64,000 bases of DNA from Siderastrea radians (taxonomy: Eukaryota; Cnidaria; Anthozoa; Scleractinia; Rhizangiidae), in assembly GCA_964017195.1 (NCBI GenBank), contig OZ024895.1, positions 24,773,875 through 24,837,874 on the forward strand, read 5' to 3'. The notes under the pieces are model-generated. The model was not told the DNA's origin. It saw only the letters and a list, made by a program, of their open reading frames with translations, and ran no database searches. Position numbers and translations under genes: made by a program. Positions 23,745-34,468 of the stretch are shown here, piece after piece; within the stretch, counting starts at the first letter, position 1, and every line of letters begins with the position of its first letter.

Positions 23745-24604
23745 CTGGTCACTTGCCCCAGACTTCCTTCGGCCAAACAAATGTGCGTTGCAAACTTTTG
23801 GTCAACATTAGCAATGTCTCCAGTCCTTTAGGATCGATTCGCTAAAATCTTCATGAAAGACAGTGTAGAAAATTACTAGGGATACAATGGCTTAGAAATC
23901 TCTTGGACGAGAGCAAGGACAAAGATGCTGACAAGCTTCGAAAGGACGCGATTCGATACCCGAGCCTGCTAAACAGACATTATTCAACATTGAAATGCAA
24001 GCATTTTTTGACACTTTTACTTTGCTTGGGCAAACTCTTTAGCGAAATTTGTGTAGAAAACCACCAGGAATTCAATGGAGTTAGCTTTTCTTCGATGAGA
24101 GCAACGACAAAAAAAAAAGTTTAAAAGCTGGCATGAACTCGTGATCGCTATGAACTTAGCAATTATGATGTAAAGTGTATGTATGAGTGCCAAGAAGTAA
24201 GCAATACTGCCCTCCATAATTTCCCCCCGGCCACAGGCCTTAAAAGAAGAAATTAGAAATGAGAACCAAGATAAAAGAAAAATCTTTGTCCCCGGCGGGA
24301 TTTGAACCCACGACCTCCAGATTAAAACGCTGTCACTCTACCAACTGAGCTACGAGGCCAGACTGAGTCACGCTATGATCAAACTATTTCATCACGCTCT
24401 TTGTCACGCACGCTAAAACAGGTGATTAGACAGGTCATGTCTTGGTTTTTAAAAATTATCATCGCAAACACGTAAAAGGTATGATCAATCACCAACCATT
24501 AAAATTTACACTACTTCGGCTTGTAACTTAAGTGGCCGTAATATATTTTGGATCCCAAGGGCAGAGAGAACAACAGCGGGGTTAATGCCCCTGGGGCTTT
24601 TCTT
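23745..24604. repeat. 0.9-kb interspersed unit, copy A
   Basis: Begins TGGTCACTTGCCCCAGA and ends GCCCCTGGGGCTTTTCTTGT. It shares the phrases GTGTAGAAAATTACTAGGGAT, ACGAGAGCAAGGAC and the closing palindrome with the copies at 24652 and 31683. This copy alone carries a tRNA-like module. Confidence 0.75.
24289..24360 (-). tRNA. tRNA-Lys(TTT)-like sequence
   Basis: On the minus strand it reads GGCCTCGTAGCTCAGTTGGT... with a proper D-arm (GCTC...GAGT), loop GTTTTAA giving anticodon TTT, and T-arm GTGGGTTCAAATCCCGC. The acceptor stem pairs at six of seven positions, but the anticodon stem pairs weakly. A T run follows within ten bases, as a polymerase III stop. No CCA is encoded, as expected for a nuclear gene. 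It could be a weak tRNA gene or, more likely, a tRNA-derived repeat module; searching other copies of the host repeat would tell. Confidence 0.65.
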
Positions 24605-24640
24605 GTTACCCCGCCGTCAGGACGGGGTCTAGTAATACCG
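24604..24640. repeat. Third TACCCCGCCGTCAGGACGGGGTCTAG module
   Basis: Same hairpin phrase as at 23622 and 23691, placed exactly between the end of copy A and the start of copy B of the 0.9-kb unit, so it may be the true edge of that repeat. Confidence 0.75.
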
Positions 24641-24651
24641 GTTTTTTTTTT

Positions 24652-25330
24652 TTGTCGTGGTCACTTGCCCCAGAGCTCCGCTCGGTCAAAACAATACTTG
24701 CCGGTAATGTGCATTCGTTTAGCGTTTATTCGCCAGAATTTTCATGAAAGTTGGTGCAGAAAACTACTGGCGATTTAATGGCATAAAAACCGCTTCGCTG
24801 AAAGCAAGAACGAAGGTGCTAGCGAGCTTTGAAGCTGGCATGAATTCTAATAACTTGCCCTGGCACGTAAACATTACATCACTGAAAGACAGAAGCCGAT
24901 TCGGGGAAGTCCCTTGCTTTCGCCAAGTTGAATAATTCAACAGTGAAATGCAAGCAGTTTCTGGGCAGTTTTGCTTTGCTTCACCAAAATCTTTAGGAAA
25001 AGTTGTGTAGAAAAGTACAAGAAATTCAATGGAGTTGACTTCTCTTCGATGAGAGCAAAGACGAAGGTGCTAGCGAGCCTCGAAAGCCAATGATTCATGC
25101 TACGTGCCGTATTACGTAAACATTACGTCATTCAAAGACAGAAGCCGATTCGGAGAAGTAACTTGCTTGCACCAAATCACTCATCGAATCACGGCCTAAA
25201 ATAGACTTTTACGTTTTTTTCCCATAGCTACCAGTTTCCTTTAGATTTTAGAATAAGTTTCTTTATCAAGAAATCTATTTAAATTTCCGTGCCCTTGCTA
25301 TTAACCGGCCGTCGCTATGGCGACCGCCAG
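24652..25330. repeat. 0.9-kb interspersed unit, copy B (5' part)
   Basis: Opens TGGTCACTTGCCCCAGAGCT and keeps the CACTGAAAGACAGAAGCCGATTCGG block twice, the second near 25125, so part of the unit is itself duplicated. It ends in the AGACTTTTACGTTTT...CCGTGCCCTTG block that copy C also has. It stops just before the inverted-repeat element at 25452; a matching 3' end occurs at 31268-31335. Confidence 0.65.
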
Positions 25331-26999
25331 TTTATAAAATGGACACGGTTTTGTCGTGATAGTCAGTTGGCTTAACATACGAACAAAGTGCTGTAAAGCT
25401 TGTGGTACGGGTACTCAAGAGCGGTACTGTCTTGTATAAGACGCATGCGCATACAGTACAGCCCAAAAATAATGCACGCGCAAGAACTTCTTTTTGCGTC
25501 CGCAAGCCGGGAACTTCTTGCGGCTACTTGCGGGACGCTTGCACTTGAATACTGCAAGCCGCAAGAACTTCTGTGCGTTTAGAAGTTAAAACCGCAAGAA
25601 CTTCTTTATGGTAAGATGTCCGGACCGCAAGTAAGCACAAGAACTTCTTTGCGCTAACATCTTAAAAACCCGGAACCCGGAGAAGGTAAAAAAGAGACCA
25701 CTTTGTAGTGCAACGCACGTTCGAAATCGGCTGCCTTTGGAGCTTGCAATCAGTTGTTTATTTGGTCGCTTGTAAGTTTTTTTCTTCGGTTTAGAATTTT
25801 TTATCTGATAAAGAGTTCACTAGGTTCTGAATTTGACGCTGGTCGCCTTCAATGTTATTTTTTAACGGCTAGGGAGAAACGAGACTCAAACGAAGCACGC
25901 GTATGTTATTGTTTATTATGTGTTCCGGAGTCCCAGACATGCGGTACGCTTAGCGGCGCGAAAGATTTCGCTCGATTTATTTCACTTAAATAAGGAACAA
26001 CGGCAAAGCACAGTCCATCAGTCACATTATTAATGAACCGAGATTCACCTGTTCAAAAGTCTTAATTGGAAAAACACATTATGTTTGTAAAAGTAGTTCC
26101 ATTCATTACGCTGAAGTCGATATCACATTTTAAAACTTCGAAGTAAACCAAAGAAGTCTGAAGGAAACTAAAATTCCGGGATCTGAAAGAAATTCGAGAC
26201 GTCAATTCTAACCTGAGTAAACACAAATCTGGCGCATGCAAATTTAGTACGATTTGCATGAACGACATTTTGTAACGCAATGCATGAGCAGTTCTCTAAG
26301 CCGTCAAAACAGCAAGCCCCAGGCAGCAAGCTGTGTCGAAAGGCGAATGTGTAGTTGAAATCATATGTTTATGCTATTTCTTCTAGTATTCCTTTTTTGC
26401 TGGGAAATTAAAGTGGTAAAGATGCAGGGATTCTTGACGAGTTCACCCACGAGATGGCATGACTTCCTGCACGTGTAAGTCTTGTCTTGTCTTGCCTGTC
26501 AAAGGAGAGTTCGCGCAGTTTGCCACAATTATAGCTTTTGGACTTCTTTGTTTCTATTTCTTTGATGGAATAAAAAACTGAATTGAGTCAGTTCTGACTA
26601 TGGCGTTCCGTTACGGCCAAAATCTTCAAGTCACAAAATAAACAAAATGAAACGTGTACAAACATTATTAAAGGGTCAGAAAATAAATCGAACCTCATGC
26701 AAATAAGTCCAACTTGCCCAAATATAAATCGAACCGCGCAAAAATAAATTGATCCACCAAAAAGTAAATCAAACGCCGCAAAAATGAATCGAACCAAGCG
26801 CAAATGAATTCAACTTGCACAAATCGCAATCGAACCAGCAAAAAATGTATCGAACTGTGCAAACAGGAACGAAACCGCTCACATAAATGTCGAAACCGCA
26901 CATATCAATCGAACTGCACAAAAATATATTGAAAGAAAGTCAGCGGTGAAACATGCTACCGGAAGTGCTTTAAAAGCGAAAGCGAGGGTCCAGCATCCG

Positions 27000-27226
27000 G
27001 GACTGTCAATATGCTTTGCGCGGGAATCGGCCGGTCGGTTTGGCAAAATGGCAGAAAGATTCAGTCGCCCTCTCAACGCCCTCAAATGTTGTCTTCAGAT
27101 AACATCGCAGACATAGTCAGAAGAGTGGTTGGTGCTTTTGAAAATCTTCCATCTAACCCTTCAAATGAAAGTGGGAGCGCTAGTAGCAGTGGATTTCTTA
27201 TGTTGACCCCAACACGAACTTCATGA
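27000..27226 (+). pseudogene. Possible N-terminal coding piece, SSDNIADIVRR
   Basis: A frame open from about 27011 reads MLSSDNIADIVRRVVGAFEN and then a Ser/Asn-rich tail, stopping at 27226. The helix-like ADIVRRVVGAFENL followed by a polar linker looks like the start of a real protein and reminds me of N-termini of repeat-encoded coral proteins, but I cannot name it. Flanked downstream by the Penelope-like piece. Confidence 0.35.
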
Positions 27227-27329
27227 TAGGTTTCGCATTCCACGTGCTTCAACAGCATCATCATCTTGGCCTGGAAGGGTTCTTCCCAGAGCTAGATCGA
27301 GTGGCTGGTTCGCTCCTTACACAAGGGGA

Positions 27330-27900
27330 AAGACAAATAGCAAATAGCTTTCACCCATCAATCACATTTACGGCTGAAATATCAGAAACCGAGATTACAT
27401 TCTTGGTCACGAAAGTGTACAAGGGTGAGAGATTCACAAGGAATGTATCCTTGACGTGAAAACACATTACAAACCAACGGAGACTTTTCAATTCACGAAT
27501 TTCTATTCGTGTCACCCACCAGGTGTTACAAAAGGATTATCAAAGGGGAGTCTTTAACGCTCCTTAGAACAAATACCTCAAAGGAAACATTTGAGGAAAA
27601 CATCAAAAACTTTGAATCACGCCTTAAGTATAGAAGATATCCAACAGGTGTAATAAAAATAACACTGAGAAGTAAACTTCTCCGAGAGAAAAACTAAACT
27701 AAAACAGAAGAACAAGGCTGCACGTAAGAAAATACTACCCTTTGTCACACAATACCTCCCAGCATTACCTGACCTAAAGAAAATTCTGGTGGGAAAATGG
27801 CACCTTATACAGAACCAACCACAGCTTAAAAAAATCTTTAACGAGCCTCCCATCAACTCACATCGAAAAGGGAAATCCCTTCAAGACCTACTAGTAGTTT
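27330..27900 (+). pseudogene. Penelope-like element, RT C-terminal fragment
   Basis: Frames read ANSFHPSITFTAEISETEIT, then (after a shift near 27455) CKRIIKGESL-type sequence with LLRTNTSKETFEENIKNFE, and further on FVTQYLPALPDLKKILVGKW and HRKGKSLQDLL near 27870-27895. This order (FHPTIKFTAEIS, LRTN.....F..NI..F, KGKSL.D.L) is characteristic of the reverse transcriptase C-terminal part of Penelope-like retroelements. The catalytic YxDD region and the GIY-YIG domain are missing here, so it is a truncated remnant. Several stops and shifts. Confidence 0.8.
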
Positions 27901-27904
27901 TAGA

Positions 27905-28500
27905 ATTTCTTCTACTAACGCGGCAGTCGTGCAGGCCCGTAAACATTTTTTAACTTGCGAAATATCTTGTCAATTTCGTCCAGGGAACCATTGTCTAGGT
28001 CAGTAAAGGACGGTGTTGCGCTAGCAAACCCAAGTTCGTGCCTCCGTCTCTGCAAAGTTCTTTCAGAGACGTGAAGATACCTTCCTATGGCAGCCCAGCG
28101 AAATCCAGCTGTTGCATAAAAGTGCCTCTAAAAGGTCTTCCGAAATGTCGAGTCTTGGGAGACCAACACCTGATCTTACAATCCTGACACCCACCCTAGT
28201 GGTTGCCTGTTGTTCGTCCTCCTCGTGCAAAGCAAAATACGACAAGTTCACACAATACTGCCTTTGTTGATTGACAATGTGCAAGAGAATGTCGAGGTCA
28301 GAAAGCAGTTGTCTTTCAGAAGGATGGGACACGCGTACTCTCGACGACAAAACACTCAAAGTTCTCTCAAAACCATCGAGATGTCCGGGAAAGGAATTCC
28401 GCAAAATCGAAGGATAATTTGGCGTCAAGAGAAAGGGCTAACAAGTCTTGCAGTGATCGAAAAAATTCTCCTAATTCATAGTCGCTGAGCTGGTTTTCCA
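27905..28500 (-). pseudogene. Helix-turn-helix gene fragment (PRLDISEDLLEALL type)
   Basis: A 121-codon minus-strand frame (28063-28428) contains a long helical region with FERTLSVLSSRVRVSHPSER, YCVNLSYFALHEEDEQ and LPRLDISEDLLEALL. In related coral and fish proteins I remember, this block precedes a helix-turn-helix (W..IG..L.VSE.TLQRRR) and an integrase-like core. Here the HTH continues in other frames down to about 27905 (for instance SLQRRRHELGF-like sequence near 28030-28070). Only the first part of the gene is present, placed tail to tail with the Penelope-like piece. Confidence 0.6.
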
Positions 28501-29439
28501 CCGACAAATTCACAACAACAACAATAATGCTGGCGGTGAGAAATGCTCTACTCCATATACTGGGTATGCTTAGTCAAGTACTTCGGGTGCAACTATACTT
28601 CCGGTTCCGCTGACCTTCTTTCGATTTATTTTTGTGCAGTTCGATTGATATGTGCGGTTTTGACGTTTATGTGAGCGGTTTCGTTCCTGTTTGCACAGTT
28701 CGATCCATTTTTCGCTGGTTCGATTGCGATTTGTGCAAGTTGAATTCATCTGTGTTTGGTTCGATTTATTTTTGAGGTGTTTAATTCACTTTTTGGCGGA
28801 TCAATTTCTTTTTGCACGGTTCGATTTATATTTGTGCCAGTTGGATTTATTTGCACGAGTTTCGATTTATATTTGCGCGGTGCGATTGACTTTTTGCGGT
28901 TTTGACTTTATGTAAACGACTTTCGTTTTATTTTTGACCGTTTAATAATGTTTGTACGCGTTTCATTTTGTTTATTTTGTGACTTGAAGATTTTGGCCGT
29001 AACGGAACGCCATACTTCTGAGTTGAACCCGTATTACCGTATCAGACACGCTTAAAAAAAATTGTTCATGTTTTGTCATGTACCGGAGATCATGTTTACC
29101 GGTTGTTTTATCTTGCAGTCGGAAATCTGGCGGATATTCCATTTCGTGACGTGAATTTTCTTCGATACTTCGGTTCGAACATTTGCTTCCTTGAGTTTTT
29201 GATTAGCCTTGCGAACTTTCGCTTGACTTGGCGAACTGTCGCGCCAATGCGGCGAAAAATCGCTCGAAAGCTCGGCGATATTTCAAAGAGAATAGAGCGC
29301 GACATTCTCTCTCATTAGTTTTGCAAATTACCTCACACTAACACGAGCACTACAAGTTTCTTCGGCTGGACCCGCAGTACTTCTTGCGCCTTCTTGCGGC
29401 TTGCGGTAACATTAGTAACTTCTTGCGGCTAGATTTTCA

Positions 29440-29868
29440 ACGGGGTCTGGAAGGGGGGGGGTCCTGATCCCGCATTCCCACTCCTTTACCACGAGAATCC
29501 CGCATCCCGCACTTTTTTCATCGCTATCCCAAATTTCGTTTCTTCTTTCCCAAAAATACATTAAAAAAGGCTAATTTCTGCAAAAGCTAATAAATTTAAG
29601 ATGTAGATTAGCCCTTTTGATTGATATTTGGCGCTCGCCTGGTTGATTCGCTTTTGCCGCTGTAAGGTTTTTTTTGGTCGTGACGATTTCCCGAATTCCC
29701 GACAGACAGGCAACAAAATCCCGCATCCCGTACCCAAATTTGGTGAATTCCACTTCCCTCGTAGCAGTCAAATCCCGAATCCCGTCAAGATATTTTGCGT
29801 TTTCCCGAATCCCGCACCGTATTTTGGTCAAATCCCGGATCCCGAGAATACCCTTCCAGACCCTGTTT
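29440..29868. mobile_element. 429-bp MITE with ATCCCGCATCCCG subterminal words
   Basis: The ends AC.GGGTCTGGAAGGG are inverted partners. Internal copies of ATCCCG(A/C)ATCCCG lie in one sense on the left and the same sense on the right as spaced words. TTCA directly precedes the left end and follows the right end, a likely 4-bp duplication. It sits inside the right subterminal array of the 4.56-kb element, splitting one GCAAGAA array. Confidence 0.75.
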
Positions 29869-30008
29869 CAACTTCTTGCGCTTCGAATGTTCTTGCGGGT
29901 AAACCGCAAAAACATAGCACTTTCACTTCCGCCGGCTTGCGTGTTCTTGCGGTGCAAGAAGTTCTTGCGCCACTTCTTGCGCGTGCATTATTTTTGGGTT
30001 GTACTGTA

Positions 30009-31267
30009 TTAGTCTGCTGAATGTTACCTTCGTGTGTTCTTTTCTTTTAATTTACAGTATTTAAGATATCAACGACGAAGGGTTGTTAAGTTTGGGGTTT
30101 TTTGTATTTGTCTTGTAAAACGCATGCGCAATTGAGTAAAGCAGCTAATAGGATGGAATGCGGAATTGGCTGTGTTGTCTGATCTAGTTAGTGGTTATGG
30201 TGAAAATTTTTTTAGTGCAGGGTTTTTTTTTTATTGGGATTGACATTTTGAGGGTGTAAAAATGTGGGAGTCAGAAGGATTTGTGAATGTCAGGAGCATA
30301 TCACGCTTCTGTGAATGTGATTTGCTTTGAAAGTTGCGTTTTGTATAGGAGCGGTGTAACATTGTGCTGCGTTTTATGGGGGGGTTTGCCAAGTGAAATG
30401 TAAGGTTTCTGATTGGCTAACTTGTAATTCGCAGCGGACAAAAAGGACAGTTGCGTTTTGCCGGCGTGGGCTAGGAAGAGAAGGAATTGGTACTAGAATG
30501 ATGATGCAATATTAGTGGATTGCACCATCAGTACACGATAGTTCTGACTTGTGAACGGAGAGAGATGAGTGTTTATTTGAGGCGAGAAGTTGATACGAAG
30601 GAATCGTCATTAATAAGGAGATCAATTAATAGGGTAGGTTTTACGAGTCTTTTTGCATTGAAAGAACGAAAATATCTGAATATCATCGACGGATTTGTGT
30701 GGTTTGCGTGTGGTGTACGCTAAAGGCTACGAGCAGTCTCTCTTTCCGTTCAGAGATAGTGAAGGAAAAGAAAAACAAGCAAGTGAGCGCGAAATCGATT
30801 GCGGCTTGACAGGCGCGTTAGCTTTCAAAGACGTGGGCTACTTTCATCCCCGCTCGCTTGTTTACTTTTGCAAGGGGATTCCCGGGTTAGCAAACCGGAT
30901 TTAAACATCACGTCATGAGATATGCCTTGACGTGCCCCATACTCTGACAATCTGCTTGAGCTCGTGTTTATCAAGCGTTATATTTTGATTCTACTGCTAT
31001 GTTCACTGTTTGTATTTAAGGTCTAGGCACAACAGTAAATACTTCGTCGTCCCGGTGTGAGTATTCTCAGTTGTGGACGAATTTATGTCGACATTCAATG
31101 TTTGAGTGAATTTGCGTTTTTCAGCACAAATAAAAGCGATAAGAAAGATAAGCTGAGTCATCAGAGTTTAAACATTACGTCATCCAGTAACGTTATAGTC
31201 AAAATATTGTGACACACAATCACACTTTTCGTCACGCCAATTCGTATAAATAGAGGATCCCGCTAAC
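30009..31267. other. No recognised gene
   Basis: Between repeat copies; ORFs such as 30520-30723 have no recognisable features. The part after 31140 begins to resemble the 3' half of the 0.9-kb unit (ATTACGTCATC..., GTCACGCCAATTC). Confidence 0.35.
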
Positions 31268-31677
31268 ATTTGTGAAACCTAGGGGTGGGGAGGGTCAGAA
31301 TGGCCGGTTAAAATGCCCAATGGGCTTTCTTGTTTAGAATTACGCTGGCATGACAGTTCGTTTATTTAAAAAAACGTGACGTAACTGAGTCACGCTACGG
31401 TCAAAATATTTCGTCACGTTCTTCACGAAAGCTAGGACAAAGGGATGACCAAAGAATGAGGGATGGGGTTCATACTATCAGGGATTCATGTTATCACAGG
31501 GGGAAGGGTGCGGAGAAGACGTAAGGGGGAATGGCAGCAAACACGTCAAAGGTACGATAAATCACCAACTTTAAAATTTACACCCCTTGGGCTCGTATGT
31601 TGAGTGACCGTAACATATTTTGCCCCCTGGGAGGAGGAGAAAAACAGCGGGGTCCAATGCCCCTGGGGCATTTATTG
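31268..31677. repeat. 0.9-kb unit, 3'-end copies
   Basis: 31268-31335 ends AATGCCCAATGGGCTTTCTTGT, a variant of the unit's closing palindrome. 31370-31677 repeats the 3' half again (GTCACGTTCTTC, AATGAGGGATGGGGTTCAT, CGTAACATATTTTG, AATGCCCCTGGGGCATTTATTG). Confidence 0.7.
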
Positions 31678-31682
31678 TTTTT

Positions 31683-32612
31683 TTCATGGTCACTTGCCCC
31701 AGACCTCTTGCTTTTGCTTGGCCAAACAAATATTCATCACAATCGCCAAATTTTAATTAAAGTCGGTGTAGAAAATTACTAGGGATGCAATGGCATACAA
31801 ATCCGTTTGTCGAGAGTGAGGACTAAGATGCTAGCAAGCTCTGAAGGTCGCAGATTTGATGGTGTTTATATTTTCGTTGCTTACTGGACATGAGCCAATG
31901 GAAGCATTTTTTGACAGATTTACTTTGCTTCACTAAAATCTTTGTGTAAAAAAAGTACAAGGAATTTAGTGGAGTTAACTTCTCTTTGACGAGAGCAAGG
32001 ATGATGGTGCTAGCGACCTTTGAAAGCTAATGATTCAAACTGATATGAATTGGCCTTTAATGCCAGAATAACAAGATGTAGTGCGTAAAACATTACATCA
32101 TTCAAACTCAGAAGCCGATCTGAGGAAATCCCTTGCTGGTACCAAATCACTTATGGAATCATGATCTGAAAAGAGACTTTTACGTTTTATTTCGGTAGAT
32201 ACCATTTTCCTTTAGATTTTAGGATAATTTTGTCTTTATCAATAAATCTATTTACGTTTCCGTGCCCTTGTTTATGCTGAGATGTCAGTTAGAAAAAAGG
32301 GTAAGGTAATTCAGTCATGCTGTGATCCCACTATTTTGTCACGTTCTTCTTCGCAAGGGCTAGAACAGGAAAAGAAATCTGTGACCAAGAAATGAGGGAT
32401 GGGAAAGGTGTTCATATTATTAGGGATTCATGATATCACAAGGAGAAGGGTGCAGTGAAGACGTAGCGGGGGGGGGGGGATGACAGCAAACATGTCAAAG
32501 GTACGGTAAATCACCAACTTCAAAAGTTTACACGACTTGGGCTCGTATCTTGAGTGACCGTAATGTATTTTGCACCCTGAGGGGAGGGGAAATGCCCCTG
32601 GGGCTTCTCTTG
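31683..32612. repeat. 0.9-kb interspersed unit, copy C
   Basis: The most complete copy: TGGTCACTTGCCCCAGACCT at the start to GCCCCTGGGGCTTCTCTTGT at the end. It lacks the tRNA-like module of copy A. LINE coding resumes immediately after it. Confidence 0.8.
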
Positions 32613-32980
32613 TTTTCAGAGCCCCTTAAGGGATAGCGTGTTCCATCACGTTTAACAAATTTAGATGATAAATACTTGGGAACAAGACCGTTCAAAGACT
32701 TATGTACCATCAAGGCTTTCTGGATTTGACACTGAATACACAAATCTTTCCATCCCAGTTGATGTGTTAAGGAATTGGCATCAGCATCATAACTTAAGGA
32801 GGTGAACACACAAGCAGCACGGTTCTGAAGCTTTTGTAGCCTGTCTGATAAAGTTTTACCACATTTACCCCAGAAAAAATTGTAACACAGTGGGTCTTCA
32901 GTGAGAGTCACACAATAATTTAATTGGCATCTACTGTCAACTGTCACGTTCCCATAGGTTGAGTAAGTCACTGTCATCAT
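32611..32980 (-). pseudogene. LINE RT C-terminal region, CR1/L2-like
   Basis: A 150-codon minus-strand frame reads FFWGKCGKTLSDRLQKLQNR and then AACVFTSLSYDAD, LGWKDLCIQCQIQKALMVHK, LVPKYLSSKFV: the usual post-palm C-terminal region of CR1/L2/Jockey-type LINEs. The homologous coding ends at SENK near 32612, where copy C of the 0.9-kb unit begins; its natural continuation (VVPFPRTNYLK) is at 23256-23352. 5' truncated near 32890, as is normal for such copies. Confidence 0.85.
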
Positions 32981-33898
32981 ATGTTTTAGGCCTCTAACGT
33001 TTTCATTTTAAGTAATGGTCTGCCTAAAAACTGGGCAGGCAGATTGCAAAATCGATTAAAAGGTGTTAGCTTTTAATTATTAAATTCAATTAAATCCGTG
33101 AATCTGGTTGGTCAATATCAAAAAATCGCTGAAAAATACAAGAAAAACGTGACAAAAACAGGATTTTTTGGCTTAGTTTCCCCATTTCCCTGTGTTGTTC
33201 CTCACGGCCAAAATTCAGCATTGTTCTATGCGCCAATCAAGAGTTAGAACGGAAAACGTGCCACACGCGCGATCCCTCGTGACGCCATGTTGGATCTGCG
33301 ATCCGAGAGTTGAGCTAACTGGCCTTTAATGGGCTCGTATTTAAGTACCTTGGCCCGTAAGATCTTGCGATTGTGGCTGCAGTTTGCCTAACATTCAAGC
33401 GATTTGTATTTGAAGGAAGGAAACTGACTGCAGAAACATTTTTAGTGTGAAAGAATCATCTCACCTTGGCTGACACGTAGGAGACACGGGAAGACTTGTT
33501 TATCAGAAAGTGCCGCAAAGAGGCTATACAAAATCGACTTGTCTGCAACATACATTTCTTCTAGCTGCTTCAGAGGAATGAATTTTATGACTGCTTTCCT
33601 CTGCCAAGTGACTGCAGATGTCGAAGATACCAGGTTATAAGGAGTAATTTTGCGAAGGACATGTTCATGCGAAGCTAAATCGTCGTTCAGGAGCATTAGT
33701 ACACATATAAACATTACGCCTGACGAAGAGTTTAGCCTTTTCGCTATCGCTTGTTTCTGTTCACTGAACAGTCTTTTGCAATAATGGGACTAATATTCTG
33801 AAGAGATTGTATTTTTTTAGAGACTTTCCCATGACCACGGCGTAGAGACAGTGGACAGCGATTATTTAGTATTTTGATGCAGTGGATATTGTTTCATA
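32981..33898. other. No recognised gene
   Basis: No clear coding signal; the minus-strand ORF at 33442-33714 has no motif I can name. Confidence 0.35.
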
Positions 33899-34468
33899 CC
33901 CTGCAAGCAGAGGTTTCTTGGTCGCCCTATGTTCCGGCGGGCGAATAAGTAACCTCTGCGCAAAACCGTCTGATTCTTTGATCTGCCGCTGTTCAGGATT
34001 TTGGACGAATTAATTAAAAAATACTTGTTTCTAACCGGCTCTCAACCAGTTTTGAAGCTGACGTATGCCGTGAATGCTGCCAAAAAGCTGCGCGCGCTGT
34101 GATACAGTTGCAAGCTTGTTGTACGCGACAGATTTGCTTTTTTTTGTTAACAAATTCTCGTCATTTCTCCGAACATTTCTCCTAGCTCAGAAAATGTGCA
34201 GAAAGATAAGGCAGCAATTGTTAAGGCTTTGTCTTACTGATGTATATCTGCAGTTAAAAGCAACGCTCAAATTATGCGGGTGTAAGTAATGTTTTCATGG
34301 AGTTCACAAGCTTTGTTTATCTGACATATGAGCACGCATGCAAAAGGTAAGTGACGACACGTATGACGAATTTTGGGCATGCACGACAGGAAATCAGACG
34401 GTTTTGCGCAGAGGTTACTTATTCGCCTGCCGGAATATAGGGCGACCAAGAAACCTCTGCTTGCAGGG
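33899..34468. mobile_element. 570-bp inverted-repeat element, TA-flanked
   Basis: The left 75 bases, beginning CCCTGCAAGCAGAGGTTTCT, match the right end in inverted form with very few differences (34393-34468), including TCGCCCTAT, GCGAATAAGTAACCTCTGCG and AAAACCGTCTGATT. TA lies just outside both ends, compatible with a TA target duplication. No coding interior. Confidence 0.88.

Larger units (their letters stand above)
26598..29015. mobile_element. 2.4-kb inverted-repeat element nested inside the previous one
   Basis: Ends TATGGCGTTCCGTTACGGCC and the next 35 bases are exact inverted copies. Roughly 350 bp of each end is a run of 20-odd-base degenerate units (AAATAAATCGAACC.CGCAAA on the left, its inverse on the right; 26660-26940 and 28620-28960). 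TTCTGA flanks both ends (26592-26597 and 29016-29021), giving a 6-bp target duplication, the same length as for the element at 22599. The interior carries pieces of a Penelope-like element and of a helix-turn-helix gene. Confidence 0.85.
25452..30008. mobile_element. 4.56-kb inverted-repeat element with CGCAAGAAGTT subterminal words
   Basis: Outer ends TACAGTACA.CCCAAAAATAA and the continuation TGCACGCGCAAGAA are exact inverted partners (25452-25490 and 29970-30008). Next to each end lie many copies of GCAAGAACTTCTTGCG-type words (25480-25660; 29350-29430 and 29868-29990). No target duplication is certain; a longer near-direct repeat, TCTTGTA..A.ACGCATGCGCA, lies just outside both ends (about 25428-25451 and 30111-30133). 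The interior consists of other insertions, so the element's own body is short. Confidence 0.8.

Noticed and set aside
26588..26901. Cys/Phe-rich minus-strand ORFs, and matching ones at 28691-28915
   Set aside because: They are translations of the degenerate 14-base terminal units, repeated in both arms.
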